NCBI GenBank assembly: GCA_016202605.1
Contig: JACQOJ010000016.1
Location: 1 to 46,952 of the forward strand
Source: Betaproteobacteria bacterium
Lineage (GTDB): Bacteria; Pseudomonadota; Gammaproteobacteria; Burkholderiales; SG8-41
DNA: 46,952 nt
Reading direction: 5' to 3'
The notes beneath the pieces are model-generated. The model was not told the DNA's origin, ran no database searches, and was given only the letters and a program-made list of their open reading frames with translations. Below, one piece after another: positions 1 through 8,233 of this stretch. Every line of letters starts with the position of its first letter. Position 1 is the first letter of the stretch. Made by a program: the position numbers and the translations under genes.

Positions 1-440
1 CCGTAGAGAAGATCGCCCTTCAGCGCGATTCCCTCGCGGCAGATCGCCTCCACGGCAACCAGCGCCGACGCCAGGCCGCTTTTCATGTTATTGGCGCCCA
101 GGCCCCAGATCCAGCCCTCGCGCAGCACGGCTTTGGCCTTGAATCCTTCGCCTTTCAGGTAGTCTTCGTCCCCGTCATAAGAGGTGTCCATGTGGCCGGT
201 AAAGAGCAGATTGATCCCCTCACCGGTCCCCGGCCGCACGCCGACCGCGTTGGGGCGCCCTTCGCTTACTTCTTGCAGATAGGCGTGGAAACCTGCCTTG
301 GCGAGCCGCGCGACGATGTATTTGGCGAGCTCGCCTTCGCGGCCGGTGGGGCTCGCGATGTCCACCATTTCCATCAGCGTGTCACTCACCGCTTCCGGCG
401 TGATATGGCGTTCGGCGCGTGCGTAGTCGGGATGGGTCAT
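1..440 (-). CDS. M20-family metallohydrolase, N-terminal part (cut by window edge)
   Basis: I translated this gene by hand from the ATG at 440 to the window edge; the 3' part is missing. It resembles the ArgE/DapE/CPG2 group of zinc amidohydrolases and peptidases. Residues around 86-91 read TGHMDTS, which carries the His and Asp of the first metal and catalytic site. A second block reads GLGANNMKSG, where most family members have an Asp bridging the two metals and this one has Asn. The start is supported by an AGGAG ribosome-binding site (449-453) eight bases upstream. The gene begins 15 bases after the mgtE stop on the same strand, so the two are probably co-transcribed. Substrate cannot be predicted from the fragment. 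Confidence 0.8.
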   Translation of the reverse strand, partial: MTHPDYARAERHITPEAVSDTLMEMVDIASPTGREGELAKYIVARLAKAGFHAYLQEVSEGRPNAVGVRPGTGEGINLLFTGHMDTSYDGDEDYLKGEGFKAKAVLREGWIWGLGANNMKSGLASALVAVEAICREGIALKGDLLY

Positions 441-455
441 TGTTTTTCTCCTGGC

Positions 456-1694
456 TTATCGAATCAGAATGCTCGCCAGCCCGAGCAGCAAGCCCATGCT
501 GACGACATCGGTCGCGGTCGTGAGAAAAATGCTCGATGCGGTGGCCGGGTCGGCACCGAGGCGTTTCAGCGTAAGCGGCACCATAGCGCCCGAGATGCCG
601 CTTGCAACGCAGCTCCCCACCATGGCGAGCCACACGACAACGGCGAGCAGGAGCGCGTTCGGCGATTGCTGGTAGGCGGCAAAGACGTACATGCCGACTG
701 CGGCGACCAGTCCGACCAGCGCGCCGTTCATCAGTCCCAGGGAGGCTTCCTTGACGACGAGCGCTCTTTCCTTCCCCGCCTTGAGTTCGCCCAGGGTGAG
801 CCCGCGCAGCGTCACTGCCAGCGCCTGGCAGCCGGTATTTCCGGATTGCCCGGCGAGCACCGGGAGGAACACGGCGAGAATGACGAGCCGGTCGACAGTG
901 TCCTGGAAAATGCCGACCACGGCGCCCGCGATAAAGGCGGTGAGCAGGTTGAGCTGCAGCCACGGATGGCGGAACCTGAGGCTCTGCTGGAATGGCGTGG
1001 CGAGACGCTCTTCCTTCTCCACGCCCACCATGGTGCCGACCTGCGCGGTGATCTCGATCGCCTGCTCCTCGAACATCGCCTGACCGCGCACGAGCCCGAT
1101 CAGGACCCCCGCGTCATCGCATACCGGGTACACGGGATAGTGGCGGTCGAGCACGAGCCGCATCGCTTCAGCGAGCGGGAAGTTCGCCCGCAGAAGGAAT
1201 ACTTCGCGCAGCATGATTTCTTCGAGCGCGGCGGCGCTGTTGGAGAACAGGAGGTCGCGCATCGTGATGACGCCGAGCAGCCTGCCCTGCGCGTCGGTCA
1301 CGTAACCGTAGGTGATGAATCGCGTCCTTACCAGCGCGCGCAACCGCTCGATGGCATCGCCGACGGTGGCTCCGGGGCGAAACACGGCGTACGCCGGCTC
1401 CATGAGCCGCCCGACGCTGCCTTGCGGGTACTCGAGATTGCGTTCCCACTGGCGCGCGATGTCGGGCGGCGCGGCGTGCATGACCTCGAAGCGGAAGCCG
1501 GCGGGAAATTCCGCGAGGATGTCCTGCGCGAATCCCGGATTGAGTTGCAGCAGCACCGGAGCTACCGTCGCCGCCGGATGCTCGGCAAGGAGCGCCGCGG
1601 CTTCGTGAGGCGGACGCAGCTTGGCCTCCTGCTTCAATGCGTTCTGTTGCGTATCGGGCGCGGTCGGCGACACCCCCGGCGAGTCGGATTTCAC
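456..1694 (-). CDS. mgtE: MgtE-type magnesium transporter
   Basis: Mg2+ channel/transporter of the inner membrane, 412 residues from the chosen start. In order it has a shortened N domain (about residues 25-100), two CBS domains (about 105-225) that sense Mg2+ in this family, and a five-helix membrane domain (about 250-410). Conserved pore features are visible: AGQSGNTGCQ in the second helix region and TTATDVVSMG near the end. I chose the GTG at 1694 because AAGGGAGG (1701-1708) sits six bases upstream. An in-frame ATG at 1757 would add 21 charged residues and lacks such a site. The N domain is shorter than usual, so gating may be simplified. Start choice is less certain than identity. Confidence 0.9.
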   Translation of the reverse strand: MKSDSPGVSPTAPDTQQNALKQEAKLRPPHEAAALLAEHPAATVAPVLLQLNPGFAQDILAEFPAGFRFEVMHAAPPDIARQWERNLEYPQGSVGRLMEPAYAVFRPGATVGDAIERLRALVRTRFITYGYVTDAQGRLLGVITMRDLLFSNSAAALEEIMLREVFLLRANFPLAEAMRLVLDRHYPVYPVCDDAGVLIGLVRGQAMFEEQAIEITAQVGTMVGVEKEERLATPFQQSLRFRHPWLQLNLLTAFIAGAVVGIFQDTVDRLVILAVFLPVLAGQSGNTGCQALAVTLRGLTLGELKAGKERALVVKEASLGLMNGALVGLVAAVGMYVFAAYQQSPNALLLAVVVWLAMVGSCVASGISGAMVPLTLKRLGADPATASSIFLTTATDVVSMGLLLGLASILIR

Positions 1695-1700
1695 AAGACG

Positions 1701-1708
1701 CCTCCCTT
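1701..1708 (-). promoter_or_regulatory. Ribosome-binding site deciding the mgtE start
   Basis: AAGGGAGG on the minus strand, six bases before GTG 1694. It is a much better match to the 16S tail than anything before the in-frame ATG at 1757, so it favours the shorter MgtE. Confidence 0.6.
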
Positions 1709-1876
1709 GATCCTGCTTTCTCACGGTTTTCCCGGCGGCGAGGTTGCGCGGCGCCATGGGACGCCAACAGTATAGCCGCGTCGCGGCAGCCCGGCGTGCC
1801 CCACCATCGTCGTGTGCTAGTATCGTGCGCCGCGGTCGCGACGGACGACATGCCTGCGGCCCCAGCTGAGGAGATC

Positions 1877-2389
1877 ATGATGCAACTGACACTTGAAATT
1901 CCCGACATTCTGGCCTCGTTGCTGCGGCGACCGCCCGGGTTCAACGGTGCGACGGCCATTCACATGGCTGCCGATGCCGGAACGCCGCCGTTCACGCTGC
2001 GGCATAGCAACCCCGCCGGACTGTGGAGCTCGCCCCGCCTCACGCAGATGGTCGAAGTCCAGGGCGCGCGGATGATATATCTTTCGGGGCAGACGCCGGC
2101 GGACGAGAACTACAAAGTGCGCTCGAGCGACATTCGCGGCCAGGCCAACGCCGTCTATGACAACATCGAGGTCGCACTCAGGGCCGCGGGCGCCGGCTGG
2201 GACAACGTAGTCAAGACGACGACCTACCTGACCGACGCGGATCTCATCAAGGAATTCCGCGAGGCGCGGATCGCGCGTTTCAGGAGCCTCAAGGCGCCGC
2301 CTGCCAACACGCTGCTCGTCGTGAGCCGCCTCGCGGAGCCCGAATTCCTGATCGAGGTCGACGTGATCGCCGCGGTGCCAGCGCACTGA
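1877..2389 (+). CDS. RidA/YjgF/YER057c/UK114-family protein with altered active site
   Basis: Small Rid-superfamily protein of 170 residues. The Rid fold covers about residues 45-168, with SGQTPAD near its start and a C-terminal strand ending in IEVDVIAAVP. RidA itself hydrolyses reactive 2-aminoacrylate and other imines using an Arg (Arg105 in E. coli, in the string PARSCVEV). The aligned string here is PANTLLVV, so that Arg is Asn. This suggests one of the Rid subfamilies that are not classical imine deaminases; the reaction is unknown. The ATG at 1877 has GAGGAG just upstream, and an extra N-terminal segment of about 45 residues precedes the fold. A second start inside that segment (1967 region) is possible. 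It stands alone, convergent with metF. Confidence 0.8.
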   Translation: MMQLTLEIPDILASLLRRPPGFNGATAIHMAADAGTPPFTLRHSNPAGLWSSPRLTQMVEVQGARMIYLSGQTPADENYKVRSSDIRGQANAVYDNIEVALRAAGAGWDNVVKTTTYLTDADLIKEFREARIARFRSLKAPPANTLLVVSRLAEPEFLIEVDVIAAVPAH

Positions 2390-2404
2390 TCGTACAAATG
2401 AGGG

Positions 2405-2507
2405 AAAACCGCAGATGAACGCCGATTGACGCCGATCAAGATCAGGAACGCGAAGTTTTTCCGGGGATTGGTATTATCGGCGTCCGTCAGCGTTTATCGG
2501 CGGTTTG
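2405..2507. repeat. Inverted intergenic repeat, GCCGAT family, copy 1
   Basis: Two facing arms lie between the ridA and metF stop codons. The left arm (2405-2437) starts AACCGCAGATGAACGCCGAT, and the right arm (2474-2507) is a close reverse complement ending ATCGGCGGTTT. About 36 unrelated bases lie between them. The same word pair recurs at 9101, 13182, 14413 and 16334. Confidence 0.75.
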
Positions 2508-2517
2508 ATCATGGCGC

Positions 2518-3363
2518 TTACAGCCCCAGACGCTGCCAGATGGTGGTGGTAAGGCCGGCCTGGTTGAGGGTGTAGAAATGCAGCCCCGGCGCGCCGTTCG
2601 TGAGGAGTTCGTCGCACAGCGCCGTCACCACGTCCAGGCCGAACGACCGGATCGAGGCGGTGTCGTCGCCGTAGCCCTCGAGCTTCTTGCGGATCCAGCG
2701 CGGGATCTCCGCGCCGCAGGCGTCGGAAAAACGCGCAAGCTGCGAGAATTTTCCGATGGGCATGATCCCGGGCACGATGGGAATATCGAGCCCCATCGCT
2801 TCGCACTCGTCGACGAAGTGGTAATAGCTGTCGCCGTTGTAGAAGTACTGGGTGATCGCGGAATCCGCGCCGGCTTCGATCTTGCGCTTGAAGTTGAGCA
2901 GGTCGTCCTGGGCGCTCCTTGCCTGCGGGTGGTACTCGGGATACGCCGCGACCTCGATGTGGAAATGGCTGCCGAATTCCTTGCGTATGAACGCGACCAG
3001 TTCGTTGGCATAGCGGAATTCCCCCGTCGCCGCCAGCCCCGACGGCAGATCGCCGCGCAGTGCGACGAGATGCCTGATCCCGTTGTCCTTGTATCGGTGC
3101 AGCATCTCGCGCACGCTCGCCGTGGTGGAAGCGATGCATGAAATGTGCGGCGCCGCGGAATAGCCCTGGAGGCGGATGTCGAGCACGGTGTCGAGCGTGC
3201 GCTCGCGGGTGGAGCCGCCGGCGCCGAAAGTCACCGAAAAAAACTTCGGCTTGAGCTGCGCCAGCTGCCGCGTGGTGGCGCGCAGCTTCTCCTGTCCCTC
3301 CGGCGTGCTGGGCGGGAAGAACTCGAAGCTGAAGGTCTTCGGAAATTTTTTCTGGGATTCCAT
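2518..3363 (-). CDS. metF: 5,10-methylenetetrahydrofolate reductase
   Basis: FAD-dependent enzyme of 281 residues that reduces 5,10-methylene-THF to 5-methyl-THF, the methyl donor for methionine synthesis. The single TIM-barrel domain fills the protein, as usual for bacterial MetF. Characteristic blocks are FSFEFFPP near the N terminus (which holds the catalytic Glu), FSVTFGAGGS, HLVALRGD and ITQYFYN. It lies 90 bases downstream of ahcY on the same strand, so it probably shares the SAH-responsive transcript. This links homocysteine release (AhcY) to methyl-group supply. The gap to ahcY contains a degenerate GATGA word repeat (3369-3404), and no terminator is evident there. Confidence 0.96.
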   Translation of the reverse strand: MESQKKFPKTFSFEFFPPSTPEGQEKLRATTRQLAQLKPKFFSVTFGAGGSTRERTLDTVLDIRLQGYSAAPHISCIASTTASVREMLHRYKDNGIRHLVALRGDLPSGLAATGEFRYANELVAFIRKEFGSHFHIEVAAYPEYHPQARSAQDDLLNFKRKIEAGADSAITQYFYNGDSYYHFVDECEAMGLDIPIVPGIMPIGKFSQLARFSDACGAEIPRWIRKKLEGYGDDTASIRSFGLDVVTALCDELLTNGAPGLHFYTLNQAGLTTTIWQRLGL

Positions 3364-3368
3364 TCAGC

Positions 3369-3404
3369 AGTAACGATGATCGATGAACGATGAGCGATGA
3401 GCGA
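3369..3404. repeat. Degenerate CGATGA word repeat before metF
   Basis: Five imperfect head-to-tail units of roughly seven bases (GATGATC, GATGAAC, GATGAGC and similar) fill the ahcY-metF gap immediately upstream of the metF ATG. It resembles other short word repeats in this window, but with a different word. Confidence 0.5.
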
Positions 3405-3453
3405 ACGCAAACACGGGTTCGAGGAGCGGCCGTTCCGCGTTCCTCGTTCTGCA

Positions 3454-4872
<1,419 letters not shown>

Positions 4873-4879
4873 GGTGTAG

Positions 4880-4884
4880 CTCCT
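4880..4884 (-). promoter_or_regulatory. ahcY ribosome-binding site
   Basis: AGGAG seven bases before the ahcY ATG. It fixes the start at 4872 and lies about ten bases downstream of the proximal SAH aptamer's pseudoknot arm, so it is the likely control point of that aptamer. Confidence 0.7.
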
Positions 4885-4894
4885 GATGTATCCC

Positions 4895-4969
4895 GGGCGC
4901 CGTTCCACAAACACGGGCATGCTTCCGAGCCTGGCCGGAAGATCATTCCGGTCGCAGCGCCCCTCGAAA
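4895..4969 (-). promoter_or_regulatory. SAH riboswitch, proximal aptamer
   Basis: On the minus strand, CGAGGGGCGCTGCGACCGG is followed by a six-pair stem (CCGGAA/TTCCGG) and then CCAGGCTCGG. This is the conserved core of the S-adenosylhomocysteine aptamer. P1 pairs TTTCGAG with CTCGGAA. Further downstream a CCGT/ACGG stem leads to GGCGCCC (4895-4901), which can form a seven-pair pseudoknot with GGGCGCT in the core, as in described members. These riboswitches activate ahcY-type genes when SAH accumulates. Its closeness to the ahcY ribosome-binding site suggests translational control. Confidence 0.93.
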
Positions 4970-4990
4970 GACGGATCCCGCAAATGACAA

Positions 4991-5018
4991 GCGCCCGCAC
5001 CGTTTCCGATGCGAGCGC
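4991..5018 (-). promoter_or_regulatory. Stable hairpin with GAAA loop between the two SAH aptamers
   Basis: Twelve consecutive pairs (two G-U) close a GAAA tetraloop. On the minus strand the arms are GCGCTCGCATCG and CGGTGCGGGCGC. The 5' arm overlaps the segment GGCGCTC (5013-5019) that the upstream aptamer needs for its pseudoknot, so the two structures exclude each other. The hairpin is followed by TTGTCATTT, a poor U-tract. I infer an expression platform (weak terminator or folding switch) for the distal aptamer. Confidence 0.6.
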
Positions 5019-5071
5019 CGTTGATTTTTGCTGAGCCTGGCCGGCAATGCCCCGGTCGCAACGCTCCTCAG
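5013..5071 (-). promoter_or_regulatory. SAH riboswitch, distal aptamer
   Basis: A second complete SAH core lies upstream of the first. On the minus strand it reads CTGAGGAGCGTTGCGACCGG, then a short CCGG/CCGG stem, then CCAGGCTCAG. P1 pairs CTGAG with CTCAG. The pseudoknot can form between GAGCGTT and GGCGCTC (5013-5019), using two G-U pairs. I do not see a clear P4 stem. The helix sequences of P1 differ from the proximal copy while pairing is kept, which argues that both aptamers are maintained. Confidence 0.88.
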
Positions 5072-5101
5072 CGGACCGGATTATACCAGACGCCGGTCCG
5101 C
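5071..5101 (-). promoter_or_regulatory. ahcY promoter inside a perfect inverted repeat
   Basis: A perfect -10 box TATAAT (5080-5085) with an upstream TG (extended -10) lies just ahead of the distal aptamer, so transcription would begin at about its first base. No good -35 is present. The box is bracketed by a perfect nine-base inverted repeat, GCGGACCGG (5071-5079) and CCGGTCCGC (5093-5101), spaced by 13 bases. This could be a repressor operator, or a hairpin ending the metK transcript. Confidence 0.6.
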
Positions 5102-5115
5102 CGCAGCGGCTCCGG

Positions 5116-6279
5116 TCACAGGCCGGCGTCGTCTCTGAGCGCCGCGGCCTTGTCGGTGTCCTCCCAGGTGAATTCCGGCTCGTCGCGCCCGAAATGGCCG
5201 TAGGCCGCCGTCTTCGAATAGATCGGCCGCAGCAGGTTCAGCGCGTGGATGATGCCCTTGGGCCGCAGATCGAAATGCTTTTCGACGAGCTTCGCGATCT
5301 TGTCATCGGGAATCCTGCCGCTGCCGAAGGTGTCGACCAGCACGCTCACCGGCCGCGCCACACCGATCGCATAGGCGATCTGGATTTCGCACTTCTTCGC
5401 CAGCCCGGCCGCAACGATGTTCTTCGCCACATGGCGCGCCGCGTAGGCGGCCGAGCGGTCCACTTTCGACGGGTCCTTGCCGGAGAAAGCGCCGCCGCCG
5501 TGCCGCGAATAGCCGCCGTAGGTGTCGACGATGATCTTGCGCCCGGTGAGCCCCGTGTCGCCGAGCGGCCCGCCGATCACGAAGCGGCCGGTCGGATTGA
5601 TCAGGTACTTGGTTTCCCTGGAGATCATGTCCTTCGGCAGCACCGGCTTCACGATTTCCTCGATCACCGCTTCGGTGAGCGGCTCATGGGAGATGTCTTC
5701 GCGGTGCTGGGTCGAGATCACCACGGTGTCGATATGATGCGGCCTGCCGTCGACGTAGCGCACCGAAACCTGGGATTTCGCGTCGGGCCGCAACCACGGC
5801 AGGCGGCCGTCGCGGCGCAGCTCGCTCTGGCGCTCCATCAGGCGGTGCGCGTAATAAATCGGCATCGGCATCAACTGCGGCGTCTCGTCGCACGCGAAAC
5901 CGTACATCAGGCCCTGATCGCCGGCCCCCTGTTCGAGATCGAGACCGGAACCCTCGTCGACACCGAGCTTGATGTCCGCCGACTGCTTGTCGAATGCGGT
6001 GAGCACCGCGCACGAACGGTAATCGAAACCGATCGAGGAATCGTCGTAGCCGATGCGCCTGATGATGTCGCGCGCCAGCTCTCCATAATTGACGTTGGCA
6101 TGGGTCGTGATCTGGCCCGCCATGACGACGAGACCGGTGGCGACCAGCGTTTCGGCCGCGACCCGCCCCGACTTGTCCTGGGCGAGAACCGCGTCGAGCA
6201 CGGCGTCGGAAATCTGGTCCGCTATCTTGTCGGGGTGACCCTCCGAGACCGATTCGGAGGTGAACAGGAAATCGCTCAT
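5116..6279 (-). CDS. metK: S-adenosylmethionine synthetase
   Basis: Makes S-adenosylmethionine from methionine and ATP in the cytoplasm; 387 residues, the usual length. Family signatures are present: [13 protein letters not shown] at the N terminus (ATP/Mg site), [12 protein letters not shown] near residue 115 and the glycine-rich loop [15 protein letters not shown] near 260. The ATG at 6279 gives the normal N terminus; an upstream in-frame ATG at 6324 would add 15 atypical residues. It is first in the minus-strand SAM-cycle set metK-ahcY-metF, but ahcY has its own leader and promoter, so readthrough may be limited. Confidence 0.97.
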   Translation of the reverse strand: MSDFLFTSESVSEGHPDKIADQISDAVLDAVLAQDKSGRVAAETLVATGLVVMAGQITTHANVNYGELARDIIRRIGYDDSSIGFDYRSCAVLTAFDKQSADIKLGVDEGSGLDLEQGAGDQGLMYGFACDETPQLMPMPIYYAHRLMERQSELRRDGRLPWLRPDAKSQVSVRYVDGRPHHIDTVVISTQHREDISHEPLTEAVIEEIVKPVLPKDMISRETKYLINPTGRFVIGGPLGDTGLTGRKIIVDTYGGYSRHGGGAFSGKDPSKVDRSAAYAARHVAKNIVAAGLAKKCEIQIAYAIGVARPVSVLVDTFGSGRIPDDKIAKLVEKHFDLRPKGIIHALNLLRPIYSKTAAYGHFGRDEPEFTWEDTDKAAALRDDAGL

Positions 6280-6314
6280 TATTGTGTGGCTTCGTGAAAT
6301 GGAAAAAGGCGCAT

Positions 6315-6343
6315 ACAATATCACATAACCCTCGATTTATAAA
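6315..6343 (-). promoter_or_regulatory. Putative metK promoter
   Basis: On the minus strand TTTATA (6338-6343) and TATTGT (6315-6320) are spaced by 17 bases, each matching four of six sigma-70 consensus positions. Placement is right for a 30-base metK leader in the 73-base divergent gap to the plus-strand acyltransferase gene. Confidence 0.4.
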
Positions 6344-6352
6344 GCCGAATTC

Positions 6353-7222
6353 ATGCTGTTCCCGATCCTGCGGCTGCTCGCGCGGATGCCGCTCAAGTGG
6401 CTGCACGCTGTAGGTGTCGCGTTGGGCTGGATCGTCTACGGCCTGTCGCCCACCTATGCCGCACGATTCCGCGAGAACCTGTTCAAAAGCGGTGTTTGCG
6501 CGGACGATGCGCGCTGCCGTGGCTTGTTGCGGCAGGCGATCGGGGAAACCGGCAAGGGCGTGACCGAACTGATCTGCGTGTGGTTCGGCGCGGAAGAGCG
6601 CGTGTCCCGGCTCGTGACATGCGATACCTGGAACGTTGTCGAGCACGCCCGGCGCGAAGGGCGCGGCATCGTCTTTCTCACGCCGCACCTTGGCTGTTTC
6701 GAAATTTCGGCGCTCTACGGCGCGCAGCGCCTGCCCATCACCGTCATGTACCGCCCTCCAAAAATGCGCTGGCTCGAGCCGCTCATGCTGGAGGGAAGGC
6801 AGCGCTGGCACGCGCAGCTTGCGCCGGCCACCACGCGCGGCGTGCGCGCGCTCTACAAGGCGCTGCGGCGCGGTGAGGCCGTGGGCCTGCTGCCGGACCA
6901 GGCGCCGGGGGTGGGCGAGGGTGCCTGGGCCGATTTTTTCGGCCGGCCGGCCTACACCATGACACTCGTGAGCCGCTTGCAGCAGGCGACCGGGGCCGCG
7001 GTCGTGATGGCGTTCGCCGAGCGGCTGCCCGGAGGGCGCGGCTACCGGCTTCATCTTGAGACCGTTGCCGCGGCAAATATCGACGAGGCGAAACTCAACC
7101 GCGCAATCGAGGAAGTGGTGCGGCGTTGTCCCGCGCAGTATCTTTGGGGTTACAACCGTTATAAGGTGCCGGCAGGCGCGGGGAGGCCGGAGATGACAGC
7201 GGAAGGGATGCGGCGGAAGTGA
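6353..7222 (+). CDS. LpxL/HtrB-type lipid A acyltransferase (first copy)
   Basis: Inner-membrane acyltransferase of 289 residues that in this family adds a secondary acyl chain to lipid A. A hydrophobic N-terminal segment (about 1-30) anchors it. The catalytic HX4(D/E) motif is HLGCFE near residue 112, followed by the substrate-binding block ITVMYRPPK and PDQAPGVGEG. It opens a plus-strand cluster and overlaps the next gene by four bases. A second family member lies two genes on, so the pair may add different acyl chains. I cannot tell LpxL from LpxM or LpxP function by sequence alone. Confidence 0.88.
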   Translation: MLFPILRLLARMPLKWLHAVGVALGWIVYGLSPTYAARFRENLFKSGVCADDARCRGLLRQAIGETGKGVTELICVWFGAEERVSRLVTCDTWNVVEHARREGRGIVFLTPHLGCFEISALYGAQRLPITVMYRPPKMRWLEPLMLEGRQRWHAQLAPATTRGVRALYKALRRGEAVGLLPDQAPGVGEGAWADFFGRPAYTMTLVSRLQQATGAAVVMAFAERLPGGRGYRLHLETVAAANIDEAKLNRAIEEVVRRCPAQYLWGYNRYKVPAGAGRPEMTAEGMRRK

Positions 7223-8169
7223 ACACAATGCGGGCCGCGGTGATCGGAGTGGGCTATCTGGGTCGGTATCACGCCCAGAAGTATGCCGCGCTGGAGGACG
7301 TGCAACTGGTCGCGGTCGCCGACGCGAACCTGGCGCGAGCCCGTGAGGTGGCCCGCGAGTACGGCTGCCGGGCGGTGGACGATTTTCGCGCCATCATCGG
7401 CGACGTGGACCTGGTTTCCATCGTCGTGCCCACGGAGCGGCATTACGAAGTGGCGCGCACCTGTCTGGACGCGGGCGCCCACATCCTGCTGGAGAAGCCG
7501 GTGTCGCGGACGCTGGAGGAGGCCGAGGAGCTCATCCGGCTCGCGTCGTCACGCCGCCGCGTATTTCAGGTGGGCCACCTCGAGCGCTTCAATCCGGCCG
7601 TCCGCGCGCTGCAGGAACTGTTGCTGGAGCCGGTGTTCGTCGAGTCTTACCGGCTGGCGTCGTTCAGGCCTCGCGGCATCGACGTCGACGTGGTGCTGGA
7701 CCTCATGATCCACGACATCGACATCATTTTGAACCTGGTGAAAAGCGACATCGCCGACGTGCGTCCCATCGGGTATCCGGTGCTGACCGATGAGGTCGAC
7801 ATCGCAAGCGCCCGGCTGGAATTCACGAACGGCTGTGTTGCCAACGTCACGGCGAGCCGCGTGAGCAACAAATCCGAGCGCAAGCTGCGGGTATTTCAAC
7901 AGGATGCGTATCTTTCGCTGGATCTGCAACCGCCGAAGCTCGTCTGCTGGCGCAGGTTGCGCGACGGCGGGGGCGCGCGGCTGGAGCCCGAGGAACGCGG
8001 GTTCGCGCAAGCCGATCTGCTCCTCGAGGAAGTGCGCTCGTTCGTGGATGCGGTGCGCTTCGGGACACCACCCATGGTCAGCGGCGCCGACGGAAAGCGC
8101 GCGCTGGAGGTGGCGTTACGCATCACCGCGGCGATCAACCGGCGCCCGCGGTTGCGGACCGGGGCATGA
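7219..8169 (+). CDS. Gfo/Idh/MocA-family oxidoreductase, possibly GnnA-like
   Basis: NAD(P)-dependent sugar-type oxidoreductase of 316 residues. The N-terminal Rossmann fold has GVGYLGRYH, the EKP motif follows in LLEKPVSRTLEEA, and the C-terminal domain has GHLERFNPAV and HDIDIIL with the family's catalytic His. It starts at GTG 7219 overlapping the previous stop, or at ATG 7228, which has a better placed GGAAG. The position between two lipid A acyltransferase genes resembles lpx-linked members. One of these, GnnA, oxidises UDP-GlcNAc at C3 for diamino lipid A. The partner aminotransferase GnnB is not in this window, so that role is only an inference. Confidence 0.82.
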   Translation: MNTMRAAVIGVGYLGRYHAQKYAALEDVQLVAVADANLARAREVAREYGCRAVDDFRAIIGDVDLVSIVVPTERHYEVARTCLDAGAHILLEKPVSRTLEEAEELIRLASSRRRVFQVGHLERFNPAVRALQELLLEPVFVESYRLASFRPRGIDVDVVLDLMIHDIDIILNLVKSDIADVRPIGYPVLTDEVDIASARLEFTNGCVANVTASRVSNKSERKLRVFQQDAYLSLDLQPPKLVCWRRLRDGGGARLEPEERGFAQADLLLEEVRSFVDAVRFGTPPMVSGADGKRALEVALRITAAINRRPRLRTGA

Positions 8170-8233
8170 GCGTTTCGCAGGCCGCGGTGATGCATTGCGA
8201 CGGGATCGCGCATGTCGTGCGGCAGGCGCGATC

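Noticed and set aside
192-1775. Long open frame (527 codons) on the plus strand over mgtE
   Set aside because: It is antisense to mgtE and the M20 gene, its translation has no recognisable domain and shows His/Arg/Gly bias typical of a high-GC shadow frame.
5071-5101. Inverted repeat read only as metK terminator
   Set aside because: No T-tract follows the stem and a perfect -10 box lies in its loop, so it is recorded as promoter/possible operator instead.
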